From contig JAJZVS010000263.1 in the NCBI GenBank assembly GCA_021845555.1, forward strand, positions 1 to 5,541: 5,541 nucleotides of DNA, read 5' to 3'. The position numbers were made by a program, and so were the translations under genes. Source of the stretch: Pseudomonadota bacterium (GTDB lineage: Bacteria > Pseudomonadota > Alphaproteobacteria > Acetobacterales > Acetobacteraceae). Positions 1 to 5,331 of this stretch are shown here, piece after piece; positions within the stretch are counted from its first letter, which is position 1; every line of letters begins with the position of its first letter. Below the pieces are notes generated by a model. That model made no database searches and was not told where the DNA came from. It saw nothing but the letters and a program-made list of their open reading frames with translations.

Positions 1-66
1 GGTGGCGGCGCCGACGATGCCGGCACCGATCACCACCGTATGGAGGGGGGCGGGGGCGCCGCTCAT
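1..66 (-). CDS. N-terminus of a FAD/NAD-dependent oxidoreductase (partial)
   Basis: Reading the minus strand from the ATG at 66-64 gives 22 codons that run off the left edge of the window. After a short polar leader the translation is HTVVIGAGIVGAAT. This is a beta strand followed by the GxGxxG turn of a Rossmann dinucleotide-binding fold. The IVGAAT continuation is typical of the DAO-type FAD-dependent oxidoreductases (D-amino-acid dehydrogenase, glycerol-3-phosphate dehydrogenase, 2-hydroxyglutarate oxidase relatives), but an NAD-binding enzyme cannot be excluded from so short a piece. Only a weak purine-rich stretch precedes the start, with no clear Shine-Dalgarno sequence. The gene is divergent from the RuBisCO-like gene and separated from it by about 600 bp, so no functional link is implied. 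The substrate is unknown. Confidence 0.6.
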   Translation of the reverse strand, partial: MSGAPAPLHTVVIGAGIVGAAT

Positions 67-327
67 TGCCGCCGCCGCGAACCGAGGGGCGCGCCGCTTG
101 GGGCCAATTCGTGCATGACGTCGATCTCCACCGGGCGGCGCGGGCAATGATGGACCGCACGGCGCCGGGGCGAAACAGGCGGCAAAATCCCCGTCGGCGC
201 AAGCTGGTTGGCGGGGACCCCCCGGGCTTTCGCGGGCCGAATGCTCGGTGGCGGCTCGCTGGAGATCGAGGATGTCTGCTGGCGTCCTGTCCCGTGCCCG
301 ACCGTCCGGGTCCGGCACGCCCGGAAG
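67..327. other. Intergenic region, no gene recognised
   Basis: This is the left part of the divergent intergenic region between the partial oxidoreductase and the RuBisCO-like gene. Open frames exist on both strands but are short, Arg/Pro/Gly-rich and resemble no protein family I recognise, so I treat them as chance frames in GC-rich DNA. Promoters for the leftward gene are expected here, but I could not pick out a convincing -35/-10 pair or operator. Confidence 0.5.
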
Positions 328-551
328 GCAAGGTTTCACACGGAGAGCACGGAGGGAGACGGAGAACACGGAGAAGATGAAGGGTGGTGAACCGCGGCGC
401 CCCACCGGTCGGGGTTCCGCCCCAGGCACGTGCCCGGCCCCGGCGACGTACCGCGGGAATGCCCCCGGCACGCCGGGCGCCGCGGAGACCAAGTCCTTGC
501 TTCTTCTCCGTGCTCTCCGTCTCCCTCCGTGATCTCCGTGCGAAACCTTGC
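328..551. repeat. 224-bp imperfect palindromic element with 50-bp inverted arms
   Basis: The arms 328-377 and 502-551 are reverse complements at 47 of 50 positions by hand alignment. Both outer ends read GCAAGGTTTC(A/G)CACGGAG going inward. Each arm contains about four degenerate CACGGAG-type units, so it is also internally repetitive. Pairing continues inside: 392-402 (CCGCGGCGCCC) is perfectly complementary to 475-485, and patches such as CGGGG, TTCC and ACGT recur in matching order on both sides of the centre near 439. The whole is therefore best read as two inverted, diverged copies of a unit of about 110 bp. A 10-bp perfect palindrome, GGCACGTGCC, sits at 425-434. No target-site duplication is evident at the edges and no transposase is encoded. 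It could be a MITE-like element, a dispersed palindromic repeat, or a structured leader if transcription of the downstream operon starts upstream of it. Confidence 0.8.
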
Positions 552-669
552 GGACCGGCGTCCCGCCAATGGCGCCGGAAGTTGCCCCGGCCCCAGGCGC
601 GCACCCCCGCGCGCCCGCCCGCCGCCCCAGGCTGGACGCCGCGCCGCCCCGCGTGTACCGGCGCGAAGC
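552..669 (+). other. Upstream region of the RuBisCO-like/cupin operon
   Basis: These 118 bases lie between the palindromic element and the RuBisCO-like start codon. They are dominated by G and C (many CCCGC/GCCC runs). I see no convincing sigma-70 promoter and no Shine-Dalgarno sequence close to the ATG at 670. The operon promoter must lie here, inside the palindromic element, or further upstream; the sequence does not decide between these. Confidence 0.4.
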
Positions 670-1782
670 ATGACCGACCGCCTGCACGCCACCTACCGCC
701 TGCGCGCCGACGCCGCGACGATCGCGGCGCGCGCCCGCGCCATCGCGGTCGAGCAGAGCGTGGAAATGCCGCTCGCCGCGATCGACTCCCCGCGCATCCT
801 GGCCGAGGTGGTGGGCGTGGTGGAGCAGATCGCCGACCGCGGCGGCGGGATGTTCGATGTGCGCATCGGCCTGGCCGCCGAGACGATCGGCACCGACGCC
901 GGGCAATTGCTGAACATGCTGTTCGGCAACACCTCGCTGCACCCGGATGTCACGCTGGTCAGCATCGACCTGCCGCCGGCGCTGGCCGCCGTCTTCCCTG
1001 GCCCGCGGCTCGGCATCGCCGGGCTGCGCGAGCGGCTGCGGGCGCCGCGTCGCGCGCTCACCGGCTCGGCGCTGAAGCCCCAGGGGCTGGATGCCGCCGC
1101 CCTGGCCGCGCTGGCCGGGCGGTTCGCCGAGGGCGGCATCGACCTGGTGAAGGACGATCACGGCCTGGCCGACCAGACCGCCGCGCCCTTCGCCGCCCGC
1201 GTGCCCGCCTGCGCCGCGGCGGTGCGCCGCGCCGCCGCCGCCACCGGCCATCCGACGCGCTACGCCCCCAGCCTGTCGGGCCATTACGGGCAGATGCGCG
1301 CGCAACTTCTGCTGGCGCGCGAGGCCGGGGTGGATGCCGTGCTGATCGCGCCAATGCTCGCCGGGTTCGCGACCGTGCAGGCGCTGGCCGCCGAGTTCCG
1401 CGACGTCGCCTTCCTCGCCCACCCCAGCCTGGGCGGCGCGGCACGCATCGCGCCCGAGGTGCTGATCGGCACGCTGTTCCCACTGGTCGGCGCCGATGCG
1501 GTGGTGTTCCCGACCTTCGGCGGGCGGTTCGGCTACTCGGAAACCACCTGCCGGCGTCTCGCGAACGCCGCCCGTCGTCCGCCGCACGGGGCGCGTCCGG
1601 CCCTGCCGGTGCCCGCCGGCGGGATGACGCTGGCGCGCGTGCCGGGTTTGCTTGACTTCTACGGACCCGACGTGATGCTGCTGATCGGCGGCGACCTGCT
1701 CTCCGCCGGGCCGCGCCTCGTTGCCGCTGCCGCCGATTTCGTCCGCGCCGTCGCGGACCATTCGTTCCGCCAGGACCCATGA
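670..1782 (+). CDS. RuBisCO-like protein (form IV), probable 5-methylthioribulose-1-phosphate isomerase
   Basis: A 370-residue RuBisCO large-subunit homologue, shorter than true RuBisCO (about 460-475). Motifs in order, RuBisCO numbering in brackets: E28 in VEQS (E60); N87 in LFGN (N123); K136 in LKPQGL (K175, with K177 replaced by Q); K161-D162-D163-H164 in GGIDLVKDDHG (carbamylated K201, D202, D203, but His at metal ligand E204); H251 in LAHP (H294 region); G317-G318 (phosphate-site GG 380-381); G340-G341 (GG 403-404). The segment for loop 6 (about 281-300) has no lysine, so CO2 fixation is not expected. The frame is open back to 430, but family similarity begins at MTDRLHATYR, which supports the ATG at 670; there is no clear ribosome-binding site. 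The adjoining cupin recalls the Rhodospirillum rubrum methylthioadenosine-isoprenoid shunt, where the RuBisCO-like enzyme isomerises 5-methylthioribulose 1-phosphate. Alternatives are an oxo-isoapionate-phosphate enzyme or another form IV activity. Family certain; substrate inferred. Confidence 0.93.
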   Translation: MTDRLHATYRLRADAATIAARARAIAVEQSVEMPLAAIDSPRILAEVVGVVEQIADRGGGMFDVRIGLAAETIGTDAGQLLNMLFGNTSLHPDVTLVSIDLPPALAAVFPGPRLGIAGLRERLRAPRRALTGSALKPQGLDAAALAALAGRFAEGGIDLVKDDHGLADQTAAPFAARVPACAAAVRRAAAATGHPTRYAPSLSGHYGQMRAQLLLAREAGVDAVLIAPMLAGFATVQALAAEFRDVAFLAHPSLGGAARIAPEVLIGTLFPLVGADAVVFPTFGGRFGYSETTCRRLANAARRPPHGARPALPVPAGGMTLARVPGLLDFYGPDVMLLIGGDLLSAGPRLVAAAADFVRAVADHSFRQDP

Positions 1783-2240
1783 CCGAAACCGAATCTCCGG
1801 ACCTGCTGCGCCGCTTCCACGACGGGTTCCGCTGGGACCAGGTGCCGCTGCTGCCCTACAAGGAAGACGCCACCACGCCGTTCAAGGCGATCTCCCGCCA
1901 GTTGCTGTTCACCGACGCGGCGCTGGGCTGTGAGCTGCGCTATTTCGAGATGGCGCCCGGCGGCTATTCCACCCTCGAACGCCATGAGCACGTCCACGCG
2001 GTGATGATCCTGCGCGGGGAGGGGCGGTGCCTGCTGGGCGATCGCGTGAACCCGGTGCGCGCCTTCGACCTGATCCGCATCCCCTCCTGGACCTGGCACC
2101 AGTTCCGCGCGGGGCCGGACGCGCCGCTCGGGTTTCTCTGCATGGTCAACGCCGCCCGCGACAAACCGCGTCTCCCGGATGCGGACGAGCTCGCCGCCCT
2201 GCGCGCGCACCCCGAGGTCGCCGCCTTCCTCGCCGGCTAA
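1779..2240 (+). CDS. Single-domain cupin, probable methylthioxylulose-5-phosphate methylthio-releasing enzyme
   Basis: A 153-residue single-domain cupin. Cupin motif 1 lies at about residues 61-82 (GGYSTLERHEHVHAVMILRG), with candidate metal ligands H69, H71 and H73. Motif 2 is at 102-110 (PSWTWHQFR), with H107 as the fourth histidine. The N-terminal 20-60 segment (FRWDQVP, YFEMAPGG) and the PLGFLCMV strand complete the barrel. The start ATG overlaps the stop of the RuBisCO-like gene (ATGA, 1779-1782), so the two are probably translationally coupled. In R. rubrum a cupin of this kind follows the RuBisCO-like isomerase in the pathway. It acts on 1-methylthioxylulose 5-phosphate to release the methylthio group and yield 1-deoxyxylulose 5-phosphate, the isoprenoid precursor. 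That role is transferred from context and recalled similarity. The fold is clear; the reaction is an inference. Likely cytoplasmic: no signal peptide or membrane segment. Confidence 0.9.
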   Translation: MTETESPDLLRRFHDGFRWDQVPLLPYKEDATTPFKAISRQLLFTDAALGCELRYFEMAPGGYSTLERHEHVHAVMILRGEGRCLLGDRVNPVRAFDLIRIPSWTWHQFRAGPDAPLGFLCMVNAARDKPRLPDADELAALRAHPEVAAFLAG

Positions 2241-2259
2241 TACGCCATCCCCCATATCA

Positions 2260-2309
2260 CCTCTCCCGCGCGCGGGAGAGGTCGGTTCGCGCAGCGAACC
2301 GGGTGAGGG
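2260..2309. repeat. Two-hairpin intergenic palindromic repeat, possible bidirectional terminator
   Basis: A perfect 22-bp palindrome (2260-2281, CCTCTCCCGCG followed by its reverse complement) is followed by a second hairpin, GGTTCGC-GCA-GCGAACC (2284-2300), and then GGGTGAGGG (2301-2309). I recall this composite (CCCTCACCC, a variable hairpin, then CCTCTCCC...GGGAGAGG on the other strand) as a common dispersed intergenic repeat in proteobacterial genomes. It fills the short junction between the convergent cupin and dioxygenase genes, where it could stop transcription from both sides. Neither side has a T-run, so it is not a canonical intrinsic terminator. Confidence 0.75.
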
Positions 2310-2345
2310 CGTGCGGGCCCCGTGGCGATTCCTGCCTGCCCTGCG

Positions 2346-3233
2346 TCAGGCCGCCAGCCCCGCCTGCGCCAGCGTGGAACGCTCATCGGAGACGGTGGTG
2401 CGGTGCATGTCGCGCGGCACCGACAGGTCGTAGGGCCGCGCCCGGTGCATCGTGCAACGGTTGTCCCAGATCACCAGATCGCCGACCCGCCAGCGGTGCC
2501 GATAGACGAACTGCCGCTGTGTCGCGTGTTCCATCAGGTCCAGCAGCAACAGCCGCGCCTCCGGCAGCTTCATGCCGCGGATCGCGCCGGCGTGGGAGGC
2601 GAGGTAGAGCGTCTTGCGCCCCGATCCTGGGTGCGTGCGCACCAGGGTCTGCGGCACCGGTTGCAGGCGCGCGCGCTCCTCCTCCGAAAAATCCGTGAAG
2701 CCGATGGTGCCGCGCGAATGCAGGATGGAGTGTTCCGCCACCAGCCCCTCGATCCGCCGCTGCATCGGTTCCGGCAGCGCGTCCCAGGCGGCGCGGAGGT
2801 CGGCGAATTCGGTCTCTCCGCCCTCGGCCGGGATGGTGCGGGCGGACAGCAGGGAGTAGCGGGCGGGGACCGGCTTGAAGGAGCTGTCGGTGTGCCAGAG
2901 CCGGTTGCCGAGGCCGTTCATCCGCCGCCGGTCGTCTTCCGCCAGCACCCGGTTGTTCTCGTCGAGGTTCGACACGTCGGAGATATGCAGGTCGAGCCGC
3001 GGCTTGTGATCCGCCCGGTACGCCTTGATGGTGGTTTCCAGCGGGCCGAGGCGGCCGCTGAACGCGATCTGCTGGTCGTCGGTGAGCGGCTGGGCGGGAA
3101 GCACCAGCACGGCATAGCGATCGAGCGCGGCGACGATCCCGGCCAGGGCGGCGTCATCCAGCGGTTCGCGCAGATCGACGCCGGTGGCCTCGGCGGCGAA
3201 CAATGCGTGCAGCGGACGAAGGTGCAGGGACAT
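2346..3233 (-). CDS. TfdA/TauD-family Fe(II)/2-oxoglutarate-dependent dioxygenase
   Basis: A 295-residue non-haem iron dioxygenase that couples 2-oxoglutarate decarboxylation to substrate hydroxylation. The facial triad is H114-x-D116 (LWHTDSSF) and H263 (WDNRCTMHRARPYD). R274, eleven residues after H263, fits the 2-oxoglutarate carboxylate arginine, and R278 sits where TauD has a substrate-anion arginine. The segments ARYSLLSA, GGETEFADLRAAWDALP, VRTHPGSGRK and ATQRQFVYRHRW.VGDL resemble 2,4-dichlorophenoxyacetate dioxygenase (TfdA) more than taurine dioxygenase. The length is close to TfdA (about 287). I chose the ATG at 3233 over an upstream ATG at 3302 because a GGGAGG ribosome-binding site lies 10 nt upstream and family similarity starts at MSLHLRPLH. 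The gene follows tyrA on the same strand after a 123-bp gap, so it may have its own promoter. The real substrate (a carboxylate, sulfonate or similar anion) cannot be told from sequence. Confidence 0.92.
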   Translation of the reverse strand: MSLHLRPLHALFAAEATGVDLREPLDDAALAGIVAALDRYAVLVLPAQPLTDDQQIAFSGRLGPLETTIKAYRADHKPRLDLHISDVSNLDENNRVLAEDDRRRMNGLGNRLWHTDSSFKPVPARYSLLSARTIPAEGGETEFADLRAAWDALPEPMQRRIEGLVAEHSILHSRGTIGFTDFSEEERARLQPVPQTLVRTHPGSGRKTLYLASHAGAIRGMKLPEARLLLLDLMEHATQRQFVYRHRWRVGDLVIWDNRCTMHRARPYDLSVPRDMHRTTVSDERSTLAQAGLAA

Positions 3234-3241
3234 GGCGCGTT

Positions 3242-3292
3242 CGCCTCCCGGGCGGCGGATGTTGTTGCAGACGAGCCTGCGGCCGGGAGGCG
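3242..3292 (-). promoter_or_regulatory. Inverted repeat covering the dioxygenase ribosome-binding site
   Basis: On the minus-strand message, CGCCTCCCGG (3292-3283) and CCGGGAGGCG (3251-3242) form a perfect 10-bp inverted repeat with a 31-nt loop. The downstream arm contains GGGAGG (3249-3244), the only strong Shine-Dalgarno sequence before the ATG at 3233 (10-nt spacing). Folded, this stem would hide the ribosome-binding site. The inverted repeat is seen directly; a regulatory role is inferred, and in such GC-rich DNA a 10-bp repeat of this spacing could arise by chance about once in a window this size. Confidence 0.5.
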
Positions 3293-3303
3293 GGGGCGTC
3301 AAT

Positions 3304-3330
3304 CCGGGTGGGGGGCGCGGCCGGGTGGGG
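3304..3330. repeat. Short direct repeat of CCGGGTGGGG
   Basis: CCGGGTGGGG occurs at 3304-3313 and again at 3321-3330 in the gap between tyrA and the dioxygenase gene. It is probably low-complexity G-rich intergenic sequence; no function is suggested. No convincing terminator with a T-run was seen after tyrA in this gap. Confidence 0.35.
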
Positions 3331-3356
3331 CGCAGATCGTCGGGGGCGCAGGGCGC

Positions 3357-4244
3357 CTACGCCTGCTTCAGCTCGATCAAACTCCGGCGGATCTTCCGCC
3401 CGCGTTCCACCTTGTCCTCGATATAGCCCGCGTCGCCCCAGCGCACGGCGCGGGCCATCGCCTGCGCGTCCTCCAGGAAGCGCGCCAGCATTTCCAGCAG
3501 CGCCTCGCGGTTGTTCAGGAACACGTCCCGCCACATCACCGGATCGGACGCGGCGATGCGGGTGAAGTCGCGGAAGCCGGAGGCGGCGAAGCGCAACACC
3601 TCGGAGCGGCTTTCGTCGGCCAGATCGTCGGCCGTGCCGCAGATGGTGAAGGCCAAAAGATGCGGCAAATGCGAAACGATCGCCAGCACCCGGTCGTGAT
3701 GCGCCGGCTCCATCCGTTCCACCATCGACCCGCAGCGGCGCCAGAGCTCCTCGATCTTGGCGATCGCGTCCTCGTCGGTGCCGGGCGGCGGCACGATCAG
3801 CGTGTAGCGGCCGAGGAACAGTGTGGTGAACCCGGCGTCGGGGCCGGAATACTCGGTCCCGGCCAGCGGATGGGCGGGGACGAAATGCACGCCCGCGGGC
3901 ACCAGCGGTCCGACATCGCGGATCACCGACTGCTTGGTCGATCCCACGTCGGTCAGGATCGCCCCCGGCGCGAGATGCGGCGCGATGGCGGCGGCCAGAT
4001 CGGCGAAGGCGCCCACCGGCGCGGCCAGCAGCACGCAATCCGCACCTTCCACCGCGCGGGCGGGATCTTCCTCCACGCGGTCGGCGAGGCCGAGTTCCAT
4101 CACTCGCGCGCGGGTCTGCGGGGTGCGCGCGCAGGCCACCACCTCGGCGGCGATGTCGCCGCGCTCGCGGGCGATGCGCGCGACCGAACTGCCGATCAGC
4201 CCGACGCCGATCAGCACCAAGCGGCGGAACAGGGGCTCAGCCAT
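3357..4244 (-). CDS. tyrA: Prephenate/arogenate (cyclohexadienyl) dehydrogenase
   Basis: A 295-residue TyrA-family dehydrogenase that oxidatively decarboxylates prephenate (or arogenate) with NAD(P)+ in tyrosine synthesis. The N-terminal Rossmann domain has G13-V-G15-L-I-G18 followed by strand and helix. TDVGSTK (98-104) and the catalytic HPLAGTEYSG (H125) follow. The C-terminal helical domain carries SHLPHLLAF (H192, H195), GFRDFTRIA (R225, R229) and DPVMWRDVF (234-242), all characteristic of the family. There is no fused chorismate mutase and no C-terminal ACT domain: the protein ends shortly after KIRRSLIELKQA. This matches the compact proteobacterial form. Its start codon lies within the last codons of hisC (8-nt overlap, 4237-4244) with no strong ribosome-binding site of its own, indicating translational coupling. 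The choice between prephenate and arogenate, and between NAD and NADP, cannot be settled here. Confidence 0.95.
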   Translation of the reverse strand: MAEPLFRRLVLIGVGLIGSSVARIARERGDIAAEVVACARTPQTRARVMELGLADRVEEDPARAVEGADCVLLAAPVGAFADLAAAIAPHLAPGAILTDVGSTKQSVIRDVGPLVPAGVHFVPAHPLAGTEYSGPDAGFTTLFLGRYTLIVPPPGTDEDAIAKIEELWRRCGSMVERMEPAHHDRVLAIVSHLPHLLAFTICGTADDLADESRSEVLRFAASGFRDFTRIAASDPVMWRDVFLNNREALLEMLARFLEDAQAMARAVRWGDAGYIEDKVERGRKIRRSLIELKQA

Positions 4245-5331
4245 GGGCTTCGGCCGCGAAGCCGGTCATCGCGTCGATCACCTGGCCCACTTCCTCGGCG
4301 GTGCCGACGGTGATGCGCAGGCAGTGCGGCAGCCCGTAGCCGCCCACCGGGCGGACGATGATCCCGCGCGAGCGTAGGAACGCATCCGCCGCGCGGGCCC
4401 GCTCGGGCGTGGCGAAATCGGCCAGCACGAAATTGCCCTCGCTCGGCCAGACCTTGATCCCCGCCGCTTCCAGCCCCCGCGTCAGCACGCGGCGGTATTC
4501 CACGTTGTGCGCCCGCCCGTGCTCCACCCAGCCCGGCTCGGCCAGGGCAGCGATCGCGGCGGCCTGCCCGCCGGCGGAGACGTTGAACGGCCCGCGCACC
4601 CGGTTCAGCACGTCGATCACCGCCGGCGGCGCGTAGCCCCAGCCGACGCGCGCGCCACCCAGGCCGAACACCTTGCTGAAGGTGCGCAGCATCACCGTAT
4701 TGTCCCCGGCATCGACCAACTTCACGCCGGGGTCGTAGTCGGGCCGATCGACGTATTCGGCATAGGCGGCATCCAGCACCAGCAGCACCTCGGGCGGCAG
4801 CCCGGCGCGCAGCCGCGCCACCTCGGCCTCCGGCAGCAGGCTGCCGGTCGGGTTGTTCGGATTGGCCAGGAACATGACCCGCGTGGCCGGGGAGACGGCG
4901 GCCAGCAGCGCGTCGATATCGGCGGTCAGGTTCCGTTCCGGCACCTTCACCACCCGGCTGCCGGCATAGGTGCCGGCGATCTGGTACATCAGGAACCCGT
5001 GTGCCGACATCACGATGTCCCGCCCGTGCCCGCCATAGGCAAGGCAGAGGTGGGAGATCAGCTCGTCCGACCCGTTGCCGCAGACGATCCGCTCCGGATC
5101 GAGGCCGAAGCGCGCGCCGATCGCGCGGCGCAGCGCGGCGGCGCCGCCATCCGGGTAGCGATGCAACTCGGCGGCGGCGGCGACCACCGCCGCCTGCGCG
5201 CCCGGCGGCACGCCGAACGCCCCCTCGTTGGAGGACAGCTTGATGGTGCGGTTGCGCCCGGGGATGTCCGACTCGCCGCCCACGTAGGGCGCGATGTTCA
5301 GGACCTCCGGTCGCGGCGCGGGGGCGGTCAT
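4237..5331 (-). CDS. hisC: Histidinol-phosphate / aromatic aminotransferase
   Basis: A 364-residue class I/II PLP-dependent aminotransferase of the HisC family. Visible signatures: KLSSNEG (31-37); Y59 in HRYPDGG; CGNGSDELI (84-92), the PLP-phosphate region; NPNNPTG (157-163); D187 and Y190 in LDAAYAEY; the Schiff-base lysine K220 in TFSKVFGLGGARVGW, with R228 eight residues on; and R339 in LRITVG, the substrate-carboxylate arginine. The length is normal for HisC (about 350-370). A good ribosome-binding site (GAAGGAG) precedes the ATG at 5331, which itself overlaps the stop of the upstream gene (ATGA). Because it sits between a probable chorismate mutase and tyrA, it may act mainly or additionally on aromatic keto acids (prephenate, 4-hydroxyphenylpyruvate, phenylpyruvate). 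Broad-specificity HisC paralogues next to tyrA are known in Zymomonas and pseudomonads. No other his gene is in the window. Confidence 0.95.
   Translation of the reverse strand: MTAPAPRPEVLNIAPYVGGESDIPGRNRTIKLSSNEGAFGVPPGAQAAVVAAAAELHRYPDGGAAALRRAIGARFGLDPERIVCGNGSDELISHLCLAYGGHGRDIVMSAHGFLMYQIAGTYAGSRVVKVPERNLTADIDALLAAVSPATRVMFLANPNNPTGSLLPEAEVARLRAGLPPEVLLVLDAAYAEYVDRPDYDPGVKLVDAGDNTVMLRTFSKVFGLGGARVGWGYAPPAVIDVLNRVRGPFNVSAGGQAAAIAALAEPGWVEHGRAHNVEYRRVLTRGLEAAGIKVWPSEGNFVLADFATPERARAADAFLRSRGIIVRPVGGYGLPHCLRITVGTAEEVGQVIDAMTGFAAEAHG

Noticed and set aside
328..551. The CACGGAG-rich arms as a CRISPR array or tandem repeat
   Set aside because: The units are short, degenerate and contiguous, without uniform spacers, and the arms are inverted relative to each other.
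430..669. An N-terminal extension of the RuBisCO-like protein (80 codons)
   Set aside because: The extension is Pro/Arg-rich, passes through the right arm of the palindromic repeat, and family similarity begins only at the ATG at 670.
384..1655. A 423-codon plus-strand open frame overlapping the RuBisCO-like gene
   Set aside because: It is an Arg/Ala/Pro-rich out-of-frame reading of the RuBisCO-like gene and of the upstream repeat, with no recognisable motif.
670..1782. A genuine CO2-fixing RuBisCO
   Set aside because: The protein is about 100 residues too short, lacks the loop 6 lysine, has His in place of metal-ligand Glu204 and Gln in place of Lys177, and no small-subunit or Calvin-cycle gene is adjacent.
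3234..3302. A longer start for the dioxygenase at 3302
   Set aside because: The added 23 residues (starting MTPPPPGRR) match nothing in the family and would place the good GGGAGG ribosome-binding site inside the coding sequence.
2322..4313. A 663-codon plus-strand open frame, the longest in the window, antisense to the dioxygenase and tyrA
   Set aside because: It runs opposite two clearly recognisable enzymes, has a shadow-type composition rich in His, Gln, Gly, Arg and Val, shows no family motif, and spans the intergenic gap. Long antisense frames are expected in DNA with this GC bias.
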